Source of the DNA: VRUE01 sp963703235 | GTDB lineage: Bacteria > Actinomycetota > Thermoleophilia > Solirubrobacterales > 70-9 | NCBI GenBank assembly: GCA_963703235.1 | Contig: OY969802.1 | Location: forward strand, 1,054,001 to 1,118,000 | Direction: 5' to 3' | DNA length: 64,000 nt | In this document: positions 24,502 to 32,710 of the stretch, one piece after another | Layout of the letters: each line of letters starts with the position of its first letter | How positions within the stretch are numbered: position 1 is the first letter of the stretch | Position numbers and translations under genes: made by a program | The notes under the pieces: generated by a model | Databases searched by the model: none | What the model saw: only the letters and a program-made list of their open reading frames with translations | Told to the model about the DNA's origin: nothing

Positions 24502-25176
24502 TCAGGTCAGGTAGAAGTAGAGCGCGTAGAGGAGGTCGACCGCGGGGCTGGAGGTGTGCACCGTCACCTCCGGCGGTACCTGGAGAAGCTGCTCGGAGTA
24601 GTTGAAGATGATCTTGACCCCGGCCTCGACGAGGCGATCGGCAACGGCCTGCGCCGCGGTCGGCGGCACGGCGAGCACTCCGACCACGATCTCCTGTTCG
24701 GCGACGACCTCCTCCAGCTCGCCGAAGTCCCGTACTCGCAGGCTGCCGACCTCTGTTCCCACCACCTCCGGATCGATGTCGAACATGGCGACGACCTGGA
24801 AGCCGTGGTCGGCGAAGATGTCGGAGCTGGCGATCGCCTGCCCCAGGTTGCCGGCCCCGAAGAGGGCGATGTTGTGCTGTCCGGAGGTGCGGAGGATCTT
24901 GCGGATCTCCGCCACCAGCGAGTCGACGTTGTAGCCGACCCCCCGCTTGCCGAACTTGCCGAAGCCGGAGAGGTCGCGGCGAATCTGGGTCGGATTGATG
25001 TGGGTGTAGTCGGAGAGTTCCTGCGAGGAGATCGTCTCCCGGCCCATCTTGCGCGCCTGGGTCAGCACCTGCAGGTAGCGCGAAAGGCGCGCCGCGACGC
25101 CAAGCGAGAGCCGCTCGCCGTCGGCGATCAGCCCCTCGGGCACGTCGACTTCATCCACCGCCTGCTCGATCGTCAT
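24502..25176 (-). CDS. rex: Redox-sensing repressor Rex
   Basis: A 224-residue NADH-sensing repressor. An N-terminal winged helix (about 20-95: SLGVAARLSRYLQVLTQARKMG, then SSQELSDYTHINPTQIRRDLSGFGKFGKRGVGYNV) is followed by the Rossmann domain with NIALFGAGNLGQAI and the swap helix at the C-terminus (VDLLYALYFYL). Rex normally represses fermentation and respiration genes when NADH is low. No Rex operator was recognised in this window. The gene overlaps glutaredoxin by 26 bases. Confidence 0.95.
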   Translation of the reverse strand: MTIEQAVDEVDVPEGLIADGERLSLGVAARLSRYLQVLTQARKMGRETISSQELSDYTHINPTQIRRDLSGFGKFGKRGVGYNVDSLVAEIRKILRTSGQHNIALFGAGNLGQAIASSDIFADHGFQVVAMFDIDPEVVGTEVGSLRVRDFGELEEVVAEQEIVVGVLAVPPTAAQAVADRLVEAGVKIIFNYSEQLLQVPPEVTVHTSSPAVDLLYALYFYLT

Positions 25177-25423
25177 CGGTCCCCACAGTATCGAGCCGCG
25201 CCCTGAGCTCGGCTTGATCGAGGACCAGCTCCGAGACCACCCGGCCGTTCAGCTCGACCACCGGGATGCGCTCGAGCATCCGCCGCAGCAACGTCTCGTC
25301 GCTCTCGATGTCGACCTCGCGCAGCTCGAAGCGGTAACCGTCGGCGTGCAGGGCGACGATCGCCGCCATCGCCTCCTCGCAGAGATGGCAGCCCGGCCGC
25401 GAGTAGACGACGACCTCGGTCAC
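25151..25423 (-). CDS. Glutaredoxin-family protein
   Basis: A 90-residue thioredoxin-fold protein with the redox pair C12-x-x-C15 in YSRPGCHLCEEAM and the cis-proline segment RIPVVELNGRV. It belongs to the group of glutaredoxin-like proteins with CxLC motifs common in actinobacteria; reaction partners are unknown. Its start overlaps the tsaD stop by four bases and its end overlaps rex by 26 bases, indicating one operon. Confidence 0.85.
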   Translation of the reverse strand: MTEVVVYSRPGCHLCEEAMAAIVALHADGYRFELREVDIESDETLLRRMLERIPVVELNGRVVSELVLDQAELRARLDTVGTDDDRAGGG

Positions 25424-26427
25424 GCGGCGACGGGCGGCCGCCGGGTCGGGAAGGCGTCGTAGGCGAGGTAGTCAGGGTATGGAAGCGCCTTCGCGAAGCG
25501 TGCGGCGGAGCCGATCATCGCCGCGTTGTCGGTGCAGAGCGAGAGCGGGACCAGCTTCAGCCGCACGCCGCGCTCCTGGCAGAGCGCCGCCACCGCTTCG
25601 CGCAACGGCCCGTTGGCGGCGACACCGCCGCCCAGCGCGACCGCCTCCCACTCGCCCTTCACCAGCGCCCGCTTCAGTTTCGCGGTCAGCTGCCCGACTG
25701 CCGCCGCCTGGAAGCTCGCCGCCAGGTCGGCCCGCCGCTCCGCGACTCCCTCCTCACCGAGATCGCGGCAGAGGTAGACCAGCGCCGTCTTCAGGCCGCT
25801 GAAGCTGAAGTCGAGGCCGGGGTCGCGGCTCATCGCGACCGGCAGCTCGAAGGCCTCCGGGTCGCCGTCCTGCGCCAGCCGCTGCAGGGCCGGGCCGCCG
25901 GGGTAACCGAGCCCGAGCAGCCGCGCGACCTTGTCGAAGGCCTCGCCGGCGGCGTCGTCGAGCGTCTGTCCCAGGACCTTATGACCGGACCGGTCGCGCA
26001 CCGCCGCCAGCAGGGTGTGGCCCCCGCTCGCGACCAGACAGAGGAAGGGCGGGTCGAGCGACTCTGGCTCGAGGAAGTTGGCGGCGACGTGGCCCTGCAG
26101 GTGGTCGACCGGAATCAGCGGCAGTCGCCGCGGCGCGGCGATCGCCTTGGCGCTGCTGAGGCCGACCAGCAGCGCCCCGATCAAGCCGGGACCGCTGGTC
26201 ACCGCGACCGCCTCGATCCGGTCGAGCGAAACGCCCGCCTCGGCCAACGCCGCCTCGACGACCGGCGTGGTCAGCTCCAGGTGGTGACGCGAAGCGACCT
26301 CGGGGACGACGCCGCCGAACTGCTCGTGCGCCGCCGCCTGCGAGGAGATGACGCTGGAGAGGATGCGGGATCCGTCGACCACCGCCGCGCAGGTGTCGTC
26401 ACAGGAGGTCTCGATCGCGAGGATCAC
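25420..26427 (-). CDS. tsaD: tRNA N6-adenosine threonylcarbamoyltransferase catalytic subunit
   Basis: A 335-residue ASKHA-fold enzyme that attaches threonylcarbamoyl to A37 of ANN-decoding tRNAs. Present are ILAIETSCDDTCAAVV at the N-terminus, metal-binding histidines in EVASRHHLE, DHLQGHVAANFLE, SGGHTLL and the LDDAAGEAFDKVARLL signature. Its partners TsaB and TsaE are encoded upstream in the same direction. It overlaps glutaredoxin by four bases and follows rimI by nine. Confidence 0.95.
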   Translation of the reverse strand: MILAIETSCDDTCAAVVDGSRILSSVISSQAAAHEQFGGVVPEVASRHHLELTTPVVEAALAEAGVSLDRIEAVAVTSGPGLIGALLVGLSSAKAIAAPRRLPLIPVDHLQGHVAANFLEPESLDPPFLCLVASGGHTLLAAVRDRSGHKVLGQTLDDAAGEAFDKVARLLGLGYPGGPALQRLAQDGDPEAFELPVAMSRDPGLDFSFSGLKTALVYLCRDLGEEGVAERRADLAASFQAAAVGQLTAKLKRALVKGEWEAVALGGGVAANGPLREAVAALCQERGVRLKLVPLSLCTDNAAMIGSAARFAKALPYPDYLAYDAFPTRRPPVAA

Positions 26428-26436
26428 GCGCCGGCC

Positions 26437-26916
26437 TCAGTCCAGCCACATGATCAGGGCGTCCTCGCCATTGTCCTGGTAGTAGCGAGGACGGACACCG
26501 GCCGAGCGGAAGCCGAGGCTCTCGTACATCGCGATCGCCTCGTCGTTCGAGACCCGCACCTCGAGCGTGAACGGCAACCTGCCGCCTCCCTCCTCGATCA
26601 GCCGCGAGATCAGACGGCGGGCGACGCCGCGGCGCCGGCGCTCCGGCGCCACCGCCACGTTCATCAGGTGCCAGACCCGGTCGTAACGGGAGCAGACCAG
26701 GTAGCCGAGCAGCTCTTCGTCTTCGATCGCGGCGAGGCAGATGCCCGACGGCTTCGAGAGCTCGAGCACGAACATCGCCAGCGACCAGGGCGCCGGAAAG
26801 GAGCGGCGCTCGATCGAGATCACCACCGGCAGGTCGCTGTAAGCGAGCCGCCTTACCTCGACCTCCAACTCACGCTTGTTTCTGTAGAGAGTCTCGCTCA
26901 CGCCATCGTTCCGCAT
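26437..26916 (-). CDS. rimI: Ribosomal-protein-alanine N-acetyltransferase RimI
   Basis: A 159-residue GNAT acetyltransferase. The acetyl-CoA loop is seen as VAVAPERRRRGVARRLISRLIEE and the C-terminal segment as NDEAIAMYESLGFRSAGVRPRYYQDNGEDALIMWL, which is typical of RimI. It lies between tsaB and tsaD, the usual position. The first ATG (26916) makes the protein overlap tsaB by 47 bases; a GTG at 26901 is an equally reasonable start. Substrate is probably the S18 N-terminus, by family. Confidence 0.88.
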   Translation of the reverse strand: MRNDGVSETLYRNKRELEVEVRRLAYSDLPVVISIERRSFPAPWSLAMFVLELSKPSGICLAAIEDEELLGYLVCSRYDRVWHLMNVAVAPERRRRGVARRLISRLIEEGGGRLPFTLEVRVSNDEAIAMYESLGFRSAGVRPRYYQDNGEDALIMWLD

Positions 26917-27571
26917 CGGGAGGGCGAAGGTAGATCGGGACGAGTGAGCCGGAATCCTCGCCGACCGGCCCGGCCGCCGTCAGCGCGCAGATGTGCCGAG
27001 CGGCTACCCGGTGCACGGGGTCGGAATCGTCCGGCACCCCGACGCCCCGACTCGCCAACTGTTGACGAAATCGTACCGCGCCCGATCCGGCGGCCAGCGG
27101 CAGGGTGGCGAGTGCGCCGGCGCGCTCGGCCAGCTCCTGCGGCGGGTAGACCCGCGGCTCCCAGATCCGCTCGCCGCCGGGGGCGTAGAGCGCCGCGAAC
27201 ACCTCACCGCGCCGTCCATCGATGGCCGCAAGGCGAGCGGAGCCGCCGGCCGGCTCGGCGAGCGCCAGTCCGATCGCGTCGAGCGTGCAGACGCCGCTCA
27301 CCGGCAGCCCACGGCTCAGCCCCAGAGCGCGGGCGGTGGCGATGGCGACCCGCAGCCCGGTGAACGAGCCTGGGCCGAGGCCGACCGCGATGCGATCCAC
27401 TGCTTCCCAACCACCGGCGGCGTCCGCCGCGCGCTCGACTTCGCCGAGCAGCGCGGTCGAGTGCAGCGGGTTGCCCTGCTCGGAGAGCCCCAGCAGCGAC
27501 TCGAAGAGAACCTCGCCGTCGCGCCAAGCGCAGACGGCAGTGTCCTCGGTCGCGGTATCGAAGCCGATCAG
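26870..27571 (-). CDS. tsaB: tRNA threonylcarbamoyladenosine protein TsaB (non-standard start codon)
   Basis: A 233-residue inactive-homolog partner of TsaD. Reading from a CTG at 27571 gives IGFDTATEDTAVCAW, then NPLHSTALLGEV and VDRIAVGLGPGSFTGLRVAIATARAL, all classic TsaB. The first ATG, GTG or TTG in frame is the GTG at 27400, which would delete the conserved first 57 residues, and no standard start occurs upstream for at least 25 codons. CTG lies 10 bases after the stop of the secreted-protein gene, so translation is probably coupled. The family forms the TsaB-TsaD-TsaE complex. Confidence 0.85.
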   Translation of the reverse strand: MIGFDTATEDTAVCAWRDGEVLFESLLGLSEQGNPLHSTALLGEVERAADAAGGWEAVDRIAVGLGPGSFTGLRVAIATARALGLSRGLPVSGVCTLDAIGLALAEPAGGSARLAAIDGRRGEVFAALYAPGGERIWEPRVYPPQELAERAGALATLPLAAGSGAVRFRQQLASRGVGVPDDSDPVHRVAARHICALTAAGPVGEDSGSLVPIYLRPPDAERWRERDSLQKQA

Positions 27572-27581
27572 CGCCGGACTC

Positions 27582-27956
27582 TCAAACCGGGACGAGGAAG
27601 GTGAAGAGCCCGACCCGTTTGCCTTTGACGAACCAGGTGACTTTGTGCTCGCCCGGAATGTTGGAAGTGATCTTGTTCACGTAGAGCGTTCCCTGGACCG
27701 CTTCCTGCCCGGGCGCGCAGAGGTTTTTCCCGGTCGGGAAGCGGACGCAGACCGTGTAGAAGACGTCGGCGTTGTTGCTGCGGAAGAAGGCGCCCTTTTT
27801 GCGCGGCTTCTGGCAGACGTGCGCCGGTTTCGCGTTCTGAGAGAGCCCGCAGGCGACGTAATGCCGGAAGGGGGCGCCCTGAGCCGAAGCCGGCGTGGCA
27901 CTCCCGAAAAGCGCGACCACCAGGCCAATGGCCGCCAGCCTCTTCGCTGCTCTCAT
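27582..27956 (-). CDS. Small secreted protein inserted in the tsa cluster
   Basis: A 124-residue protein with a clear signal peptide (LAAIGLVVALFGSATPASAQG, cleavage near residue 25). The mature part has four cysteines, two in YVACGLSQNAKPAHVCQK and two in VCVRFPTGKNLCAPG, and ends KVTWFVKGKRVGLFTFLV, suggesting a small beta-rich extracellular domain held by disulfides. A perfect ribosome site AAGGAGG precedes the ATG. It separates tsaE from tsaB. No family is recognised. Confidence 0.78.
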   Translation of the reverse strand: MRAAKRLAAIGLVVALFGSATPASAQGAPFRHYVACGLSQNAKPAHVCQKPRKKGAFFRSNNADVFYTVCVRFPTGKNLCAPGQEAVQGTLYVNKITSNIPGEHKVTWFVKGKRVGLFTFLVPV

Positions 27957-28022
27957 TCGGCGCTTCCTCCTTCGGTCCGGGTTTTCGCAGGCGATGCTAC
28001 ACAGCATTCATCCAAAACACGC

Positions 28023-28466
28023 CTATTTGCGGCCCGATGCGGCGCCTAACTCCACCCTGCGGCTGTCGCCGCCCAAATGGCTGAGCCGCACCTCCAGGAC
28101 CTTGTGCCCGGCCAGCTCGGGCTCCGCCACCGCGGGCCACTCGACGAAGCCGATCGAGTCGGCGTCGAGGTAGTCGCCGAGCAGGGCCGGTTCCTCCCCC
28201 TCGAGACCGCCGAGGCGGTAGAGGTCGAGGTGGGAGATCGGGTGCCGGCCGCGGTAGCGCTGGCCGATCGTGAAGGTGGGCGAGGTGACCGGCTCCTCGA
28301 CCCCGAGCGCCCGGCAGGCGCCGCGGATCAGGGTCGTCTTCCCCGCCCCCACCTCGCCGCTGACCACGACCACATCGCCCGGCCGCAGGCCGGCGGCGAT
28401 GCGGGCCCCGAGCGCTTCGGTCTCGGCCGCCGAGGAGGTCTCGGCCGTCTCCGTGGCGCCGCTCAA
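28023..28466 (-). CDS. tsaE: tRNA threonylcarbamoyladenosine biosynthesis ATPase TsaE
   Basis: A 147-residue P-loop ATPase with Walker A SGEVGAGKTTLIRG, then SPTFTIGQRY and HLDLYRLGG, and IGFVEWP, all typical of TsaE, which drives turnover of the TsaB-TsaD complex. The TTG start at 28466 overlaps the TGA of the uracil-DNA glycosylase gene (TTGA), indicating translational coupling. It is followed by the secreted-protein gene and tsaB. Confidence 0.93.
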   Translation of the reverse strand: MSGATETAETSSAAETEALGARIAAGLRPGDVVVVSGEVGAGKTTLIRGACRALGVEEPVTSPTFTIGQRYRGRHPISHLDLYRLGGLEGEEPALLGDYLDADSIGFVEWPAVAEPELAGHKVLEVRLSHLGGDSRRVELGAASGRK

Positions 28467-29143
28467 CCGAACAGGTCGAGCTGGTCGTCGGCGGGCTGCG
28501 GCGGCCCCGGCACCGGCGCCTCCTCGATCTGCTCCTCCGGCTCCGGCCCAGCCGGCGGCGGGCCGGAGATCAAACCCGGCAGCAGAGCGAAGTCGGAACG
28601 CAGGGTCTCCTTCATCGCCGGCGTCCGCAACGCCGCCGCCGGGTGGAAGAGCGGCAGCAGGAAAACGGTGCGGCCGCCCAGCTCGTGCACCTGCGGCGTC
28701 CCGTGCACGCGGGTGATCCCCGCCGGGTTGCCGCTCAGCAGCTTGGTCGCGAAGTTGCCGAGCGTGCAGACCACGCGCGGCTCGATCAGGCGGATCTGCT
28801 CGAACAGGTAGGGGCGACAGGCCTCGATCTCGAGCGGCTGCGGATCGCGGTTGCCGGGCGGCCGGCTCTTCAGCACGTTGGCGATGAAGACGTCCTCGCG
28901 CGAGAGCCCGATCTCCTCCAACAGCTGGTTCAGCAGCTGCCCGGCGCGGCCGACGAACGGCAGGCCCTGGCGGTCCTCTTCGGCCCCCGGCGCCTCGCCG
29001 ACGAACATCAGCTCGGCATCGGCGTCGCCGGCCCCGAAGACGGCCTTGGTGCGCGTCTCGTGCAGCGGACACCTGGTGCAGTCCTGCACCTCGTGGAAGA
29101 GCTCTACGAGCGCTTCCCGGCGCTCCTCGGTCGACGCGCTCAA
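28463..29143 (-). CDS. Uracil-DNA glycosylase, type 4
   Basis: A 226-residue repair enzyme with an iron-sulfur cluster. Motif A is VGEAPGAEEDRQGLPFVGRAGQLL, motif B HPAAAL, and cysteines in CTRCPLHE, EACRP and VVCTLGNFA serve as cluster ligands. It removes uracil from DNA. The TTG start at 29143 overlaps the stop of the zinc-ribbon gene, and its end overlaps tsaE, so it is part of the same operon. The Pro/Glu-rich tail after residue 195 is probably disordered. Confidence 0.92.
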   Translation of the reverse strand: MSASTEERREALVELFHEVQDCTRCPLHETRTKAVFGAGDADAELMFVGEAPGAEEDRQGLPFVGRAGQLLNQLLEEIGLSREDVFIANVLKSRPPGNRDPQPLEIEACRPYLFEQIRLIEPRVVCTLGNFATKLLSGNPAGITRVHGTPQVHELGGRTVFLLPLFHPAAALRTPAMKETLRSDFALLPGLISGPPPAGPEPEEQIEEAPVPGPPQPADDQLDLFG

Positions 29144-29349
29144 CGCGCCGCCTCCCGCTCCCGGCGCCTCGCTTCGTCGGATCGCACGCGGGCACCGCGC
29201 GACTGCCGGGCCGGCGGCGAGACGCTGGAGAGAAGGCGGTGGCTTTCCGCCGAGCCGCAGGCCGGGCAGGGGGCCTCGGCGCTCCCCGCGGGCACGAGCT
29301 CTTCGAACCGCTTCCCGCACGCTTCGCACTCAAACTCGTAGATCGGCAC
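29140..29349 (-). CDS. FmdB-type zinc-ribbon protein
   Basis: A 69-residue protein starting PIYEFECEACGKRFEELVP with a second pair in APCPACGSAES: a four-cysteine zinc ribbon of the FmdB/CxxC_CxxC_SSSS family, regulators of uncertain role. The C-terminal third is basic. The start is GTG at 29349; TACGAT lies nine bases upstream. It is the first gene of the leftward cluster running to the ligase at 23339, and shares a 68-base divergent promoter region with the exported protein at 29418. Confidence 0.75.
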   Translation of the reverse strand: MPIYEFECEACGKRFEELVPAGSAEAPCPACGSAESHRLLSSVSPPARQSRGARVRSDEARRREREAAR

Positions 29350-29405
29350 GTCATCGGCATCGTATTGCGCCGGCCGGCCTGCCACTGGGGTTCGTTCTCG
29401 TCCAA

Positions 29406-29411
29406 TATTCT
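29406..29411 (+). promoter_or_regulatory. TATTCT -10 box, leaderless exported-protein gene
   Basis: TATTCT, six bases, then GTG at 29418, with no ribosome site: the expected geometry for a leaderless mRNA. Confidence 0.55.
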
Positions 29412-29417
29412 GACCCA

Positions 29418-30437
29418 GTGAGACCGGCCCTCCCGATGGGACTACTCGCGATCTGTGCGACGGCGCTTGCCTGGGCGCCCACCGCGGCGATTGCCGAGCC
29501 GGCACCCGTCAGCCAGGAAGCTGTCTTCTTCGTCGAGGCAAGCAACGGATACGCCGTTACGGTCCTCACCTTCGCCGACTGGGTGGTCGTGGAAGCGCGA
29601 CGCAAGAGAGTGAGCGCCATGTACGCCGTGCGCGGGGACGTCAGCGCCGAGCGAGTCGAGGCGCGCTTCGGCGACCTCGGCAGGATCTCGGTCGGGTTCG
29701 ACCCCCTCGGAGGCAAGGAGCGGCGCGCCGGGCGCTGCCGACGTTCACCGCTCGACCTCGGCATCTTCCGCGGCCGGATCGAGTTCAAAGGCGAGGGCGG
29801 CTACACCGTTGTGAACGAGTCGAGGACCGTCGGGCTCGTCTTCCAGCCCAGACCGCGAAGCTGCAGGCGCCGCTCCGCGGCCCGCAGCAGCGCCCAGGCT
29901 GGCGGTCCGCTGGACACGCATATCGCGGCGATCTCACGACGGAAGGGTGCCGTTACCGCGTTCGAACTGTCCCGCAAGCGAGGCAGGCCCTGGCTCGACC
30001 TCACCGCGACCCGCGAAGAGCGAAGCGAGGGGATGTGGATCCTCCGCCGGGCCTCGACCTTGGTCGGCGGGGCAAACGCCTTCGCCGTCAGCGGGCCGGG
30101 TGTGCTCCCGCAGTTCGCCTTCATCGCCGCGCCGAAACCTTTCAACGGCAGCGCCGTTCTCGATGCCGCCGCCGAGCCGGGCCTGCACTGGAGCGGCGAC
30201 CTCAGCGCTTGGATGCCGGGCGCCAAGTGGGTTCCCCTGGCTGGACCGGACTTCGCAATCAGCTTCTGCCGCCGGGCCGCGGACGAACCGGGGTGCGGCC
30301 GCGAACCTCCGGGCCAGATCCCGTTCCTACGAGGGGCTCAGGGAAGCGGCTCCCAGTCCCAGGCTTTTGGCGAGGCGAGGCTCTCCTGGTCGAGGTACCT
30401 GCGGAACTCAGCCAGCTCGGCCGGCTCGACGCCGTAG
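29418..30437 (+). CDS. Exported protein of unknown function
   Basis: A 339-residue protein with a signal peptide (LPMGLLAICATALAWAPTAAIAEPA). The mature part reads as beta-rich: VTVLTFADWVVVEARRK, RISVGFDPLGGKER, GIFRGRIEFKGEGGYTVV, and a cysteine pair in GRCRRSP and RSCRRR. Similar cysteine-containing 'FRGRIRFxGE' segments occur in exported proteins of related actinobacteria; no function is known. Its last 100 bases run across the end of panB on the other strand, so the extreme C-terminus may not be conserved. Confidence 0.65.
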   Translation: MRPALPMGLLAICATALAWAPTAAIAEPAPVSQEAVFFVEASNGYAVTVLTFADWVVVEARRKRVSAMYAVRGDVSAERVEARFGDLGRISVGFDPLGGKERRAGRCRRSPLDLGIFRGRIEFKGEGGYTVVNESRTVGLVFQPRPRSCRRRSAARSSAQAGGPLDTHIAAISRRKGAVTAFELSRKRGRPWLDLTATREERSEGMWILRRASTLVGGANAFAVSGPGVLPQFAFIAAPKPFNGSAVLDAAAEPGLHWSGDLSAWMPGAKWVPLAGPDFAISFCRRAADEPGCGREPPGQIPFLRGAQGSGSQSQAFGEARLSWSRYLRNSASSAGSTP

Positions 30438-31273
30438 ACGTGGTCGGGCTCCGGGAAGTGGCCGGAGCGGACCTCTTTGCCGTACTCCCGCACCGCTCCC
30501 ACCATCGTCTCGTGCACGTCGGCGTAGCGCTTGACGAATTTCGCCATGCGGCCGGTGGTGATGCCGAGCAGGTCGTGGAAGACCAGGACCTGGCCTGAGG
30601 TCGCCGGGCCGGCTCCGATCCCGATCGTCGGCACTTCGAGCTTCGCGACTATCGCTTCCGTGATCGCCGCTGGGACGGCCTCGAAGACGATCGCGAAGCA
30701 ACCGACCGCCTGCAGCGCCAGCGCGTCCTCGCAGAGCTTAATCGCGCCCTGGGCGGTCTTGCCCTGGGCTTTGTAGCCGCCGAGGGCGGTGGCGGTCTGC
30801 GGCGTCAGGCCGACGTGGCCCATCACCGGGATGCCGGAGCGGACGATCGCCCGCGCCCGCTCCACCGCGATCCCTCCCGCCTCCAGCTTGACGACCTGGC
30901 AGCCGGTCTCCTTGACCAGGCGCTGGGCGTTCTGGACGGCGAGCTCGTTGCTGGCCTCGTAGCTGCCCATCGGCATGTCGCCGACCATCAGCGGCGTCCT
31001 CAGACCGCGGCGAACGGCCTTGCCGAGCACGATCATCTCCTCCATCGAGACCGGCTCGGTGCCGGGGTAGCCGAGCACGACCATCGCCGCCGAGTCGCCG
31101 ACCAGGACGATGTCGACACCAGCCTCCTCGGCGACCGTCGCCGAGGGGTAGTCGTAGGCGGTGACCATCACGATCGGCTCGCCGGCAGCCTTCATCTCGG
31201 CCAGGCGGGGCAGGGCCACCGGCTGGCGATCCGCCGGCGGCGGCGCCGTGTGGGAGCGTCCACCGGAGCTCAT
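30338..31273 (-). CDS. panB: 3-methyl-2-oxobutanoate hydroxymethyltransferase
   Basis: A 311-residue TIM-barrel enzyme making ketopantoate, first step of pantothenate synthesis. Motifs: MVTAYDYPSATVAEEAGVDIVLVGDS (metal and substrate loop), VVKLEAGG, and VMGHVGLTPQ. The start overlaps panD by four bases (ATGA). The gene is the last of the panC-panD-panB operon, and its 3' end overlaps the convergent exported-protein gene by 100 bases. Confidence 0.95.
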   Translation of the reverse strand: MSSGGRSHTAPPPADRQPVALPRLAEMKAAGEPIVMVTAYDYPSATVAEEAGVDIVLVGDSAAMVVLGYPGTEPVSMEEMIVLGKAVRRGLRTPLMVGDMPMGSYEASNELAVQNAQRLVKETGCQVVKLEAGGIAVERARAIVRSGIPVMGHVGLTPQTATALGGYKAQGKTAQGAIKLCEDALALQAVGCFAIVFEAVPAAITEAIVAKLEVPTIGIGAGPATSGQVLVFHDLLGITTGRMAKFVKRYADVHETMVGAVREYGKEVRSGHFPEPDHVYGVEPAELAEFRRYLDQESLASPKAWDWEPLP

Positions 31274-31650
31274 GAGAGCAGCACCTCGGGGTGGCTGTCG
31301 ACCGCGACCACCGAGTTGTCCTCACCGACGTGGACGACAACCGGCGAGTAGGACTCGAGGTCGCGCTCGTCGTAGGCGCCGAAGGAGGCGACGATGATCT
31401 TGTGGCCCGGCCGAGTCAGGTGGGCGGCGGCGCCGTTGACCTGCATCGTGCCGGAGCCCGGCTCGCCGTCGATCGCGTAGGTGACGAAGCGGGCGCCGTT
31501 GTCGATGTCCCAGACGTGGACCTGCTCGTTGGTGATCAGGTCCGCGCTGGCCATCAGCTCGGTGTCGATCGTGATGCTGCCGATGTAGTCGACGTCGCAA
31601 TCGGTCACCGTCGCCCGGTGGATCTTGGACTTCAGCATTTGCCTCTGCAT
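31270..31650 (-). CDS. panD: Aspartate 1-decarboxylase
   Basis: A 126-residue pyruvoyl enzyme that makes beta-alanine. The self-cleavage site is Gly24-Ser25 in DYIGSITID, the same residue numbers as in E. coli, which supports the ATG at 31650. The catalytic tyrosine and asparagine regions (TYAIDGEPGSGTMQVNGAAAH) are intact. The start overlaps the panC stop by one base (TGATG). Confidence 0.95.
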   Translation of the reverse strand: MQRQMLKSKIHRATVTDCDVDYIGSITIDTELMASADLITNEQVHVWDIDNGARFVTYAIDGEPGSGTMQVNGAAAHLTRPGHKIIVASFGAYDERDLESYSPVVVHVGEDNSVVAVDSHPEVLLS

Positions 31651-32594
31651 CAGGTTCGGGCCTCTCTCTCGCCGTTGCCGGGGTCGAAGTCTTTGCTCCG
31701 GCCGTCAGGCCGGATCGTCACGTTGTCGATCAGTCGCGCGTCGCCGACGCGGGCGGCGACCGCAACCAGGACCGGGCGGCCATTCAGCTCGCCGACCGGC
31801 GTCAGCTCGTCGGGATCGCGAGCCTCCAGGTACTCGGGCTCGATCCCGGCGGCGGCCAGCTCACGTCGCCCTGCCTCGAGCCCGGCGGCAAGCGATCCCG
31901 CGCCCGCCTCCTGCTCGACCGCGCGCAGCGCCCGCGAGAGCGCCGTCGCCCGCTCGCGGTCCGCCGGCGCCAGGTAGGCGTTGCGGGTGCTCATCGCCAG
32001 ACCGTCGGGCTCGCGCACGATCGGCAGCGCCTCGATCCGCACCGGGAAGTCGAGGTCGCGGACCATACGGCGGATCACCGCGACCTGTTGGGCGTCCTTC
32101 TGGCCGAAGTAGGCGACGTCGGGCTGCACCGCGTTGAAGAGCTTGGCGACGACCGTGGCGACGCCGCGGAAGTGCTCCGGCCCACGCCGGGCCGGGTCGC
32201 CGCAGAGGACCTCGGCCAGGCCACCCACCTCGACCTCGGTCGCGAAGCCGTCCGGGTAGACCTCCTCGACCGGCGGCGCCCAGATCAGGTCGACCCCTGC
32301 TTCGGCGGCGAGCTCGGCGTCGCGCCGCTCGTCGCGCGGGTAACGCTCGAAGTCCTCGCCGGGACTGAACTGGGTCGGGTTGACGAAGAGGCTGATGACG
32401 ACGACGTCGCACTCGGCGCGGGCGGCGCGCAGCAGCGAGCGGTGACCCTCGTGCAGGTAGCCCATCGTCGGCACCAGGCCGACCGAGCGGTCGGCGGCGC
32501 GCGCCTCGGCAAGCGCCTCGCGCAAGGCAGCCTTGGCGCGGAGCACGGCCACGCGGGATTGTGCACGTGCGGGAATGGTCGTCGCGGAGTTCAT
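31650..32594 (-). CDS. panC: Pantothenate synthetase
   Basis: A 314-residue ATP-dependent ligase joining pantoate and beta-alanine. HxGH-type site HEGHRSLLRAA, LFVNPTQFSPGEDFERYPR, GQKDAQQ and the KMSKS-like loop MSTRNAYL are all present. It is the first gene of the operon. The ATG at 32594 has AAGGG upstream; a TATAAT sits 38 bases before it. A poorly conserved 20-residue N-terminal extension is normal for actinobacteria. Confidence 0.95.
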   Translation of the reverse strand: MNSATTIPARAQSRVAVLRAKAALREALAEARAADRSVGLVPTMGYLHEGHRSLLRAARAECDVVVISLFVNPTQFSPGEDFERYPRDERRDAELAAEAGVDLIWAPPVEEVYPDGFATEVEVGGLAEVLCGDPARRGPEHFRGVATVVAKLFNAVQPDVAYFGQKDAQQVAVIRRMVRDLDFPVRIEALPIVREPDGLAMSTRNAYLAPADRERATALSRALRAVEQEAGAGSLAAGLEAGRRELAAAGIEPEYLEARDPDELTPVGELNGRPVLVAVAARVGDARLIDNVTIRPDGRSKDFDPGNGEREART

Positions 32595-32632
32595 CGGGGT
32601 CCATGCCCTTGGGGGGTCACGGCCTCGGCTGG

Positions 32633-32638
32633 ATTATA
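32633..32638 (-). promoter_or_regulatory. TATAAT -10 box of the panCDB operon
   Basis: A consensus TATAAT on the minus strand, giving a leader of about 30 bases before the panC ATG. A good -35 at 17 bases was not found. The spacer to 32710 holds nothing else recognisable. Confidence 0.5.
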
Positions 32639-32710
32639 GGCACGTCGGTTAACGCTTCCGTGACATTTTCACGTCAGGCGGCGACGGAACCGCCAGGTCG
32701 AATCTCGCAA

